This document shows, piece by piece, positions 28,140 to 41,636 of a DNA stretch of 64,000 nt (within the stretch, counting starts at the first letter, position 1; each line of letters opens with the position of its first letter). Source of the stretch: Xestospongia muta. Taxonomy: Eukaryota > Porifera > Demospongiae > Haplosclerida > Petrosiidae. A program made the translations under genes and the position numbers. The notes below the pieces were generated by a model. The model had not been told where the DNA came from, searched no databases, and saw only the letters and a program-made list of their open reading frames with translations. The stretch covers positions 2,172,501-2,236,500 of the forward strand of contig OY848929.1 in assembly GCA_963693285.1 (NCBI GenBank), given 5' to 3'.

Positions 28140-28545
28140 GTTGAATGTAGGTGGAGTCACCACTCCCGATCATAAATAATATGAGTAATTACTTATAATT
28201 GCATACTGAATATTTCCGGTACTATGATCGTTATGCATATATTTGCATTACTTGACCATCTAGAGGTGTATAGAACGTAACAACTGACCTTGTAAGTGAA
28301 CGTGACAAGTGCCGATAACTATATCTTGTTAAGGTATGTTTGAATGTTCTTTATTGTTATTATGTCTATAATTAGCAATACTAACAAGGAGAAGACTAAC
28401 AATTGCTGAATCTAGCTTATTAAGACAGTTAGAAAATACATACATAGCAAACTTCTGTCATAATCATGATACCTTTATTATGCTATATTATAATGAATTG
28501 ATGTATAACTTCATTAAATCTCATTTAGAATTTCAAGTTGCTACC
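28140..28545. promoter_or_regulatory. Divergent spacer, TTC1 / small gene copy A
   Basis: 406 bp. It probably holds a non-coding first exon of the rightward gene: a donor-like AAG|gtatgt near 28334 and an acceptor ttag near 28527, just before the start codon. The first exon is inferred. Confidence 0.4.
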
Positions 28546-29489
28546 ATGAGTGACTATTCTTGTCCAGTGACAGAATCAGGTGACATGATTGATGAGGTAA
28601 TGTTCTCCTTATACCTAGCAAGAGAAACTCCCTTTTGTTGTTATGCTAACATATCTAGCATAGCTTAAATTATTATATCAAAACAGGTGACATAATTGTT
28701 TATGGTCCATACAAAAATGGGTGTTTTATATTGGAAGACGAAGAATGTGCATAAATTATAAAACATTATGACAACTATTGATTGAACAAAACATTATTTC
28801 TTATCAATTCCTCAATGGTTATAGTTTACATCCATGACTCAGTGCTAGCTACTACACAAAGTATTACTCTTTGTGAGATAATATGCCTTCAAGTCCTAAT
28901 CTAAAGTGATTCTAAGTCCATTACATTTATGTCATCACAGTCATAATTGACAACGAATGCAACAAATGTGTGTCTATGTATTTCTCATTATCCCATCTTC
29001 CATTAGGTTTCTGAATGTGTTGTTGGAGCAAGACATTCGGTAGGTAGACTCTATCTTTTCATGCCTAATCTGCATAGTCCAAAGTTATATGACTTGGAAC
29101 ATGTTGCTTCAATACCGCCAGTGTCTTTGCAATTGATGATTGAGGAACAGTTTGAACAAATGAAAAAAGAACTAAATGCTAAGATCGTTCAAATACAAGA
29201 TGACAACAGACAATACAATGAAACTTTGCTTATAGAAATACATAAACTTAGGAAGAGATCCAAGCAAACACGTGAACCTCTAAGTACTTTACCTCCAATA
29301 ATCTCAAGCATCAAGAGCAAACTGAGTCGGTCAGAACCTGCTTTGGATTGTCTTCCTATAAAACTAATACAAAAAAACAATGAGGTACCATATCCTGACA
29401 AGTCTCGTAGTTTACCTAGAAGATCATTTCCACGTTTTTCCCAAAAGAGTCAAAGTAGGTCTTCTTCAAAAGAAAACCTGATATCATAG
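28546..29489 (+). CDS. Unrecognised two-exon protein, tandem copy A
   Basis: Exons 28546-28596 (17 codons) and 29007-29489 (160 codons plus stop) give 177 residues. I do not recognise the family. It begins MSDYSCPVTESGD, then a short segment VSECVVGARHS ... PKLYDLEH, then a charged helical stretch (about residues 70-105) predicted to be a coiled coil. Next comes LSTLPPIISSIKSKLSRSEPALD, and the end is basic and Ser-rich: SQKSQSRSSSKENLIS. No membrane segment is seen. A close paralogue lies 2.6 kb downstream with the same exon structure, which supports both as real genes. Confidence 0.72.
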
Positions 29490-30010
29490 TTTCCTCTACA
29501 AGTTATATACCATCTAATTATTGTTGTTGGTATTTGAAGTTATAATGGCAGTTTTGAAACGAATTGAAGTAATCAGAGTTTGAGACCTAAATGCATCATA
29601 TTTTATTGAATTTTGAGTATTGCTCATCTATCCTTTTAAATCAAAATGTATTTGTATTACATTACAAAATAATTATAATATATATACCCAGTTATAACCC
29701 TAATGTACTTATGAGTGTACCTTTCAGTAGCATATTTTTTTAATTATAATAATTATTTTTAACTTTTGTAGTAATAATGTTATGTGCATATTATAGACCT
29801 TTTGATTGTTGAGTTTTTTTAATAACGTGAGAGCAATTTTTAATGTGTCTTGTTAATATATTTCTTTAAATTCTTTAATTCATTTTTATTTAATTAAACC
29901 GCTACTTGAATTAAGAGAATACAAGAGAATGTGAATAATTCATTATATCAAAATTAAATAATAATTACAGACAAATGTCTCTCTGAATAATAAATTGCAA
30001 ATATCTAGTA
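29490..30010. other. Spacer with 3'-UTR of copy A
   Basis: Very AT-rich. The last part (from about 29900) is homologous to 32488-32607, the sequence between copy B and ACTR1. Confidence 0.5.
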
Positions 30011-30098
30011 TTAAAAGGTTTTTTGATCAATTCCTCTGGGACCATTATAGTTTTCACACAATATCCATATTTTCTTGATTGTGTAAAAAGTTGACTCG
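30011..30098 (-). pseudogene. Decayed copy of the last ACTR1 exon
   Basis: On the minus strand, 30098-30011 matches the last ACTR1 exon (32709-32608), including the acceptor tag, AAATATGGATAT, GATCAAAAAACCTTTTAA and downstream UTR. It lacks about 11 bp near the exon start, which shifts the frame, and has many substitutions. The rest of ACTR1 is absent next to it. It is a by-product of the tandem duplication that made the two small genes. Confidence 0.75.
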
Positions 30099-30125
30099 CT
30101 ACATAAACGGAAAAGAAAAGTCTTA

Positions 30126-31190
30126 ACATTCGAATGTTCCTCTTTAATGTAGGCGGAGTCACTCACGAACAACATTAGCTATAGTCATATAATTAAAGGA
30201 GTCTCCCACCATGTGTCCAGGAATGTTTTGTTTATCACGGCCGACACGGCGATGTTGTCCTGAGTTTGTTAGCTAACACGTCAGCTACATCTTTTTCAGG
30301 TAATTTTCCTTATTTGTTGTTCTTTTTAAGTACAAAATTAACGGAGTACTAGATCAGTACCTTATTCCTGGTGATACTGGTCACTTCTTTTCTTGAAGTT
30401 GAAGCCAGTATTTTGATAATAAAGACTGGACCATATGTGTGTGTGTAATAAGCCCTTCTAACTAGCCAGTGGCTTTCTAGAAATGGAGTCCATGCTTCAA
30501 TAGGAAACCAAGATCCTAAAACCAATGTCACTGGTTAGTCTCACATGGTCAGGACATTTGAAGGGGGAAAACTGTATAAACGCTTGGTTCTACAGGAATT
30601 GGAGTCACACCCATGAAAACACACCGGTCATTTGACCATCACCTCAAGAATGTAATTATAACATGAAGATTGAAGAGATGGATATAAAAATGTTATTACG
30701 TCTTTATATAAGAGCGAGGAAAGCTCACAAAGTGATAAATGTATTTGTTACTGAAGAACTTCAAGTACTCTTCAATTTTCTCATAATTTGTTCTATAATC
30801 ACCTCTTTTGCTTCTGATTTAACTTCAAAAGAAATGCTACCATGTAATTCCAAGTCCGGTAGTAGTATGGAGTACACAAAACATAGATAAACCACTAGAC
30901 ATTTCTGTTCCTCCTTAATGTTTTGGCCAAGTGAGAATGGTTATTGGTAGGCTAGCCACAACACTTACTGTCCTCTATCCAATAATCAGTATAATTACTA
31001 TATTAGGAAAGCAATTTAAGGCAGTTAAGATGTAAACAACTTTTGATTTCACCCCAACTGCTTTAAACTGCTTTCCTAATTATGGTGATTATTCACTATA
31101 ATCATTATTGATTAATCATAATTATGGATTGAGTTTTATGACTATGAATTTATAGTTATTCTAGAATATTCTCACTGACTAGTTGCTATC
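30126..31190. other. Spacer upstream of copy B
   Basis: No convincing coding sequence. It contains a GC-richer block at 30230-30300 ending in a donor-like CAG|gtaatt, a possible non-coding first exon for copy B, and a hairpin element at 31002-31080. Confidence 0.4.
31002..31080. repeat. Long hairpin, small MITE candidate
   Basis: Arms 31002-31026 and 31056-31080 are inverted repeats with two mismatches (attaggaaagcaatttaagg against the complement attaggaaagcagtttaaag), separated by 29 bp. Weaker pairing extends outward through aataatca. Confidence 0.7.
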
Positions 31191-31978
31191 ATGAGTGACT
31201 ATTCTAATCCAGTGACTGTATCTACTGACCAGACTGATGAGGTGATGTATTTTTCATACATTATTATCTCTTATTAGATCCAAAGAGAGTTCCCTTTAGT
31301 ATAATATTTAGCATAGCTATCAAAACATTGCAAAGTATTGTTGTTTATCATTTTTTTGCTTTGCTGGTTGTTTTGGTAGTGGCTATTGTTATGATTACTT
31401 CATAACAATATTGATTATGATGTATGCTCTCAATTTGAACATTCTGTCTGACCCTTTTCCCACACCATTGTGTATAGGTATCTGAGTATGTTCTTGGAAC
31501 AAGAAACTCATCACAAAACGGGGTCTATCTTCATATACCAAATCCTTATAACCCAAAGCTATACAGTTTGGGACACACTACCTCAGTACCGTTAGTACCA
31601 CCACAAGGGATGATGGAAATGGCTAATGAACTCAAATGTTTGAATGCTAAGCTCATTCAATTACAAGAGGATCATAAAAGAACTGATGTTGAAAATAAGA
31701 AAAAGATTGAAATGTTAGAAAAAGAGATACATAAACTAAAGAATCCTCCCAAACAAACACATAGATTTCTTAATCCATTACCTCCTATAAGCTCAAACAT
31801 CAACAGCAAATTGAGTGCCTCAGAAACTGCTTTGGATTCCTATCCTACAAAGCCTATCTACAAAATCAAAGATATGGTGTATCCTGATATCACACAAAGT
31901 TTACCCACTACTATTAAACCTCCATGTTCTCCTCAAATGGGTCAAAGTAGGTCTTCTTCAAAGGAGAACATAATATAG
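31191..31978 (+). CDS. Unrecognised two-exon protein, tandem copy B
   Basis: Exons 31191-31241 (17 codons) and 31478-31978 (166 codons plus stop) give 183 residues. It is a paralogue of the gene at 28546: identical exon 1 length, MSDYSNPVT start, VSEYVLGTRNS at the start of exon 2, PKLYSLGH, a coiled-coil stretch (KKKIEMLEKEIHKLKN), LNPLPPISSNINSKLSASETALD, and the same end, GQSRSSSKENII. The ends and the PPIxSxIxSKLS motif are better conserved than the coil, suggesting short binding motifs under selection. Function unknown. Confidence 0.72.
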
Positions 31979-32607
31979 TTCTTCCTGTTCCAGTGAAACC
32001 TTGGTAACAATCTTTATTGTTGGTATTTTGAATTGAAGTTTTCGGAGTTCAATATGTCGTATTTTTGAATCAATGGTTTTGGTTACTAATGTTGTTCATG
32101 TGTCTTTTAAAGTCATTATGTACTTACACTAAGTACATATAATGACATGTACCTTAATATGTTTAAGAGTGTTCTCCCTTTTATTGTGTGCTACCCTTTT
32201 TATTGCTAGCTTCTTTAATTAGTAGTTTCCTTTATATTGTGTATATTGCTAACTTCTTTATATAATGTTTATAATAGTTGCTGCTAACTTTTATTGCTAA
32301 CGTTTATAATAATAATATTACTATTATATTCATAGATATTGTAATAGCTACTAGTGTTGTTGTTGCTTCATTTTATTGAAATAATACAAGTTAATTATTT
32401 GAGATGCTACTTTATTTAGTTATTGTGTGTTTTATTAATAAATTTTCTATTTTATTAAATTAAAACCACTACAGTAAAGAGTGTACTTGAATTAAGAGAA
32501 CATAGACTAACAAAAGAATGTGAATAATTCGTTATGTGAAAATTTAACCTCCAAATAATAATTACAGACAAACGTCTATCTGAATAATAAATTACAAATA
32601 TTTAGTA
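31979..32607. other. Convergent spacer, copy B / ACTR1
   Basis: AT-rich, with short repeats of 'ttattgctaact' type at 32190-32300. The last 120 bp match the sequence before the ACTR1 pseudo-exon. Confidence 0.5.
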
Positions 32608-36318
<3,711 letters not shown>

Positions 36319-36562
36319 TACTGTAGAATTGTTCCTCTTTCAGAACCCTAGCTTCACTAGAAACCGAACGTGTACGGTTATATACGGAAGAGGTGTGGTT
36401 TAATAAGATGAAGCCGGGCTTAAACGGAGTAATTGGGTTAAAGGTAGGTGTGGTCTAACATGGATTATTCATTTTTGAAGCATGAGACTATCTTCTGTTC
36501 TAAATCTTAATCCTAGAAACGTGTTTTATATCCTACGAAGCGTAAGGCTGAACTGTGCACTA
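36319..36562. promoter_or_regulatory. Shared divergent promoter region, ACTR1 / PLPP
   Basis: 244 bp between start codons, GC-richer near 36360-36420. Confidence 0.4.
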
Positions 36563-38307
36563 ATGAAATCTCACGTTTTCTTTGAAGTTCTAGTAAGATC
36601 GGTGTTACTGCTTGTATTTTGGTGAGTAATCACTTATTATAGACACACCCCCTAACTGTATAGACTCCTTCAGAGGGAGTATAGTAATTATGTATTGTAC
36701 TGAAATTGCTAATTATTAATATAGATCATTTATGTGTAAATGATACCTTAATTATGTTTTTATTAATTAACATTTTTGTCATATTTATATTATCTTTTCT
36801 CCAGGTATACGGAGACATTAGAACCATTTCATCGACCTATCCCTCCAGAACAATTATGGCATTATAAATATCCTCACCACGATAACACATTTTCTACACC
36901 CCTCCTCTTTGTAAGTACCTGTACAATATCTAGCACTCTGTATATCTCTTTTACAGGTAGTATCAACTGGTATACCAATAAGTTTTATATTAGCATACTA
37001 CATCTTTAATAGAGATATAACTGATTTATTACAAGGACTATTAGGTACATTAGACACATTGATTACTCTCATTATTTGATTATTTGTTAGGGTTAACTCT
37101 AAGTTTTGCAATAAATGGTGTTATTGTCAATATCATCAAACTCTCTGTTGGAAGGTCAGTTGATAGGGATATCCATTCTTGGTTGCCATGGTTACTTTTA
37201 TTAGACCTAGACCGGATTTTTTTTATCGTTGTTTTCTCAATGGAGAGGTGACACCAGACCTTCAATGTAATGGTGACCCTGATGTTATCACAGATGGGAG
37301 AAAAAGCTTCCCTAGTGGACACACAGCATGTGAGGTTATAATATCATCGTAATATTAATTAAGTTACATAATTCGGGAGCCTATTAAAATATAAGGAAGG
37401 TTTTTCTTGAGCATTTATATCTCTATTGGCATTTATATCAGTAGGTATGAGTAGCCGGGTATATATATATTAACCATGTATACATTGATAGATGCAACAA
37501 ATATATCATAAATAATAAATGTAATTACATAAGAGAGTTTGATGATAACTATCCTTTAATTTTTATATTCTTGCTAACATAGCAATGGACACTATACTTT
37601 AATGTAAAACTAGGTTCAAGTTTAAGGCTTAGTGTCTATGATATAGTACAGTAAAGAACATTATTATAGTACCAGTGAAGAACATTATTCAAACTTAAAA
37701 TTCAAATAATTAGTGACAAATCATTTCTATTACATTAGGGATGTTTGTTGGGTTTGGTTATCTAAGTCTCTATCTTGCTGGTAAACTCCAGTGTTTTTCT
37801 CAAGAGGGTAAGAGTCAATCGTGGCGACTTATCACGGTTTTAACCCCTCTTGTTTCTGCTACCGTTGTGGGTTTATCAAGAATACAAGATAACATGCACC
37901 ATTATGAAGGTAACTCTATCTATACAACACAAGTACATTAACTAGTTAATTTATACATTTTATATATTACAAATAATCAAGATTTCATCTTGTTATTTTA
38001 GATGTTGCTATTGGTGGCTTCTTAGGTAAGTTCTATTATAATGACTACTGAGTCTATTGTTCAATGTATACTTTCTGTTTAAACACTTTACGAACTTTTA
38101 TTTCAAGGTTTTATAATTGCTGTTCTCTGCTATCATCACCACTATCCTTCAATTTTCCAAGCTAATTCCTTATTTCCGTATCCACTTCGAGGGTCCCAAG
38201 ATTCTTCTTTACCTCTCACTAACAGTGTATTAATGATGGCTCCAAGTAGAAATCAGTTACCTCATATATCTAGTAAAGCACAGCTAACAGAAGTGAAGAC
38301 ATTGTAA
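36563..38307 (+). CDS. PLPP5: Phospholipid phosphatase, PLPP4/5-like
   Basis: Six or so exons from the ATG at 36563 ([20 protein letters not shown]) to a TAA at 38305-38307. It is a PAP2-superfamily integral membrane lipid phosphatase. The three catalytic motifs are present: [15 protein letters not shown] (C1), KSFPSGHTA split by an intron after the Ala codon (C2), and [18 protein letters not shown] (C3). Several hydrophobic segments surround them. The [19 protein letters not shown] segment is typical of the PLPP4/5 (PPAPDC1) group. The C-terminal coding sequence and 3'-UTR were copied to 41379-41607 by a later duplication. Confidence 0.9.
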
Positions 38308-38436
38308 CATCATTTTGTCAGCAGCTATTTCTACAATGACTATTTATTAATCAGTTATTATAATTGATGTTTGTAATCAAAAATTAAGTTTGACAACATT
38401 AACTTGAATTTTAAAAAAGTTTTTTAACTCTTATCT

Positions 38437-38663
38437 GTTGGGATTTCTCGTGTTCTTGTATGACACAAGTCGCTTCGTCGACAATCGAACGAAGATTAAA
38501 CGTGTCGGCTAGAAAAGTAGGTCACATGATTGATGATTCTAGAAGGTTTTTAAATAACTTTTTTTACTAGAGGCGAGCCATCGTCTAGAAGATCAAGCAA
38601 CCAGTATCCAAAGTTATTTCCTTTAAAAGTCACAAGAAACGGTTTCTTTTCCTCTACATTCAT
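38437..38663 (-). pseudogene. N-terminal remnant of the 674-aa helical-protein gene (block 1)
   Basis: Minus strand, homologous to 43435-43661, the first 75 codons of the intact gene. It has a 7-bp insertion near 38530, a one-base length change in the T run near 38570, and no downstream coding sequence: the remaining 1.8 kb are deleted, so the remnant directly follows the PLPP 3'-UTR. It is not functional. Confidence 0.85.
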
Positions 38664-38750
38664 TGTGTCGAAACGAAGTTAGAAAGTCAGACAAATATAT
38701 ATACGCTGTTGCTTATTAATAATTCATAATAGTGTATTTCATTTGACGGG

Positions 38751-39662
38751 ATGGCAAGTCTAGGTCAAGAGATCGTTGTGTTAGACGGAGAATCTTATTT
38801 ACTAAGCGAACTACCTGACTCAAATTCACGTGTTGTTGTGATAGAGAAATTTCGTCTGCTAGGGGCTATTGATTTGGAGGCTCTGTTTAATGACTTGGAT
38901 CAATTGAGTAACTATGTACGTATTGCTTACCATAGTGTTGCTGGTTTCACAGAATTACAGATCAAAATCCAGCAAATTAGCTATGATGTTACGAAGCTTT
39001 GCGATAAGTCGGCTATCACCATTGGCAAGCTCAAGAAAGCTTCATCAACAGTGCTAAGTGCCTTACAAGCAACATACCAATATCTATTGGAGAACTTTGA
39101 AGACATGGCACTTGAGACACTAGCTGATGTTTCTGATACTGCCAAAGTAATGGCAGAGGCTGCAAAGGAGCTTCATGATGACTTTGAAAGACAAGCCAAA
39201 GTAGTAGAAAGTGCTATTGGAGATTTAAAATCCCTCTCTACTGTTATGCTACAAGCAGCTCTTTTTTGAGAACAAATGCACGCACATTGTGGGGAACTAG
39301 CAAAAGATAAGATGAAGAAAAACATTGAAAAAGCTTTAAAGATGCCTGAAGAACGTCGTCTTAGGTTCTGGACATCTAATGGATTCAAAGGAAATGCTGT
39401 TAGATATTATGCTGGTTGGGTAGCACTGGATGATGTGTGTGCAGTTTACATGGAGAGAATCAAGCTAACTCAACAAGAGCTCTATACTTACATTCAAGAA
39501 GCCCTCTGTCGAAAGGAAGCACGCAAAAAGGTCAAAGAATTGGCTCGAAACTTCAGTGCTGATCTGGAAAAGCAACAGAGAGCAGTTGATGACAAAAAAT
39601 TCAAGCACAATCAAGAGATCAAGGCACTCCAAGAAAATGAAGAATTTCTAGAATTTACTTGA
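38751..39662 (+). pseudogene. Helical partner gene, block 1 copy: internally deleted, one in-frame TGA
   Basis: Single-exon frame homologous to 43782-45119. Relative to that copy it lacks 447 bp (an in-frame deletion between about 39210 and 39213) covering the charged coiled-coil middle. At codon 173 (39267-39269) it has TGA where the other copy has TGG. After the TGA the same frame stays open to 39662, so the gene is otherwise well kept. At the 3' end it keeps a slightly longer frame than the block 2 copy. It may be a young pseudogene, or two short proteins of 172 and about 128 residues could be made. Confidence 0.7.
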
Positions 39663-39739
39663 TTAATTGCAATAATATCAATTTTTGTTTAACATTATGT
39701 TAATAAGTAGATTCAAAATATTTTGATTGAGAATAAAAT

Positions 39740-41303
39740 CGATAGGGATTTTTCTGTTGTTTGTGCAGACCACATGATTGGTAGACTAAAATATACATAT
39801 TAATAATTTACACATAGGGGGAAATCCTTGGGATAGTCTACTCATTTGCTGACCTTATGCTAGCTTATATATGTTCTTATTTAAAGACATTTATGCTTTA
39901 TCTATAGATCAGTATAATTATTATTATTATTATAATAGGTCATATATTCATTCATTTACATAAAGACTGTTCATGGCCCACTATATCAACACAATCAAAG
40001 AAACTACCACATTAAAAGAGTAATAACAATAGCAATGACTAACATGACTTAAATCACATTCAGTAGTCTGAATGTCTCAGTCATAAGGATGTGGTTAATG
40101 AAGGTGGAAATGTATCAACAAAGAGGCAGGCAAAAAGAGGCAGGTTATCTTCAGGGACTGTAAGCAGGAACTGTTTATGTACACTAGTAATAAATCTACA
40201 ACTCTCTAATTCACATAATGTGTAGTTAGTGGTAAATAATATAATGATCAATATATCTAGATTATTGCTTACATAACCAAGGCTATAGTTGCAAATAAGG
40301 TTTTCAGTTTGTGCCATATACTTGTGTTCTGCTAAAAACACATCTCACAACTGTTCAGTGTTACATGGTCTGACAATCAATTTCATTTCACTAGAAACAG
40401 TGTATTCTTTAAATATAGCCATTGCCACAGAACGGACAATCGATGAATCTGTTTGTGCATGCTTTAAAATTAAGATTGCTAGGTAAACTAACCGCTCCTA
40501 TTTCTCAACGCTACAACAAGCCACACAGATGACTTTTACCATATTTGGTAATCCGACAGCATCGAAACCTTATTAATATTGCACAAGTACAATAACATTA
40601 GTCTTGTATGTCATAAACCACTTATTAAACTATAAAAATGTTATTGAAGAGTTTAGTCATTAGGGTTAGGCTAAAGACTGGTTTAAGATTTATAGTTCAA
40701 TGTAAATACTTTTGTACAGGACCAATATAAAAAAGGAAATACTAGGATTGCACAATGACCTTGAGTTAAATGATCAATGAAGACAGATACAATAAAAGAT
40801 CATAGAATTAACTGTTCACAGACTAGAAAGATGTCAGCTTAAATTCAGAATTTTTCCAAATGCAAAAATCATTAGTGTGAGGTTATTAATTTGCTAAAAA
40901 TCATACATATATTAAGTAATGTTTCCAATGCGAGTGGTAAAATCTTGAAACACTATATACTGTTATATCAACTACGTACATAAACCATAAAGAGAAAAAG
41001 GAGAGGTTGACTTTATACAATGACACCACTACAAGTTAAGACTGAAATGTCTGTTAATTGCTAAGACTACCAAATATGGTAAAGATCAGTCAGAGAAATG
41101 GGAGGGTTTGATCCACATAATTATTCTCTATTATATACATATATATATACATACTATAATTATTCATAGTGATGTTTAACTTATAAATATTGAACAACTC
41201 TCTTTATATAATGTAATGTAATATAATAATATGCCACACATAATAACGTATGTTGAAACCTCAACATAATACATTTATTTTCAATGAGGTTATTACTAGA
41301 AAT
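39740..41303. repeat. Tail repeat, copy A
   Basis: About 1.5 kb homologous to 46926-48475 (copy C) and partly to 45660-46925 (copy B). It starts near the phrase gtttgtgcagaccacatgattgg. On the minus strand it carries a decayed exon-like frame (40081-40560) with an in-frame TGA at the same place as copy C. It is non-coding as far as I can see. Confidence 0.75.
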
Positions 41304-41378
41304 GACCATTGCCACAGAACGTACAATCGATGAATCTGTTTGTGCATGCTTTAAAATTATGATTGCTAGGTAAACTTC

Positions 41379-41607
41379 AATCTTCCAAGCTAATGCATTA
41401 TTTCCCTACCCACTTCGAGGATCCCAAGATTCTTTTTTACCTCTCACTAACAAGTACAAATCAGTTACCTCATATATCTAGTAAAGCACAGCTAACAGAA
41501 GTGAAAACATTGTAACAACATCATTTGTCAGCGGCTATTTCTACAATAATTATTTATTATTTTGTTATTATAATTGATGTTTGTAATCAAAAATTACATT
41601 AATTTAA
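41379..41607 (+). pseudogene. Duplicated 3' end of PLPP
   Basis: Matches 38147-38390: the last PLPP coding stretch (CAAGCTAAT..., CGAGGATCCCAAGATTC, TATCTAGTAAAGCACAGC, and the stop) plus 3'-UTR. An internal deletion near 41452 removes the codons between CTCACTAAC and AATCAGTTACC. It has no promoter or upstream exons. It fixes the left edge of duplicated block 2. Confidence 0.88.
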
Positions 41608-41636
41608 AACTTCTTTAAAAATTTTGATGACAAATC

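Noticed and set aside
30663..30890. 75-codon frame upstream of small gene copy B
   Set aside because: No coding signature, no counterpart in copy A, AT-rich spacer.
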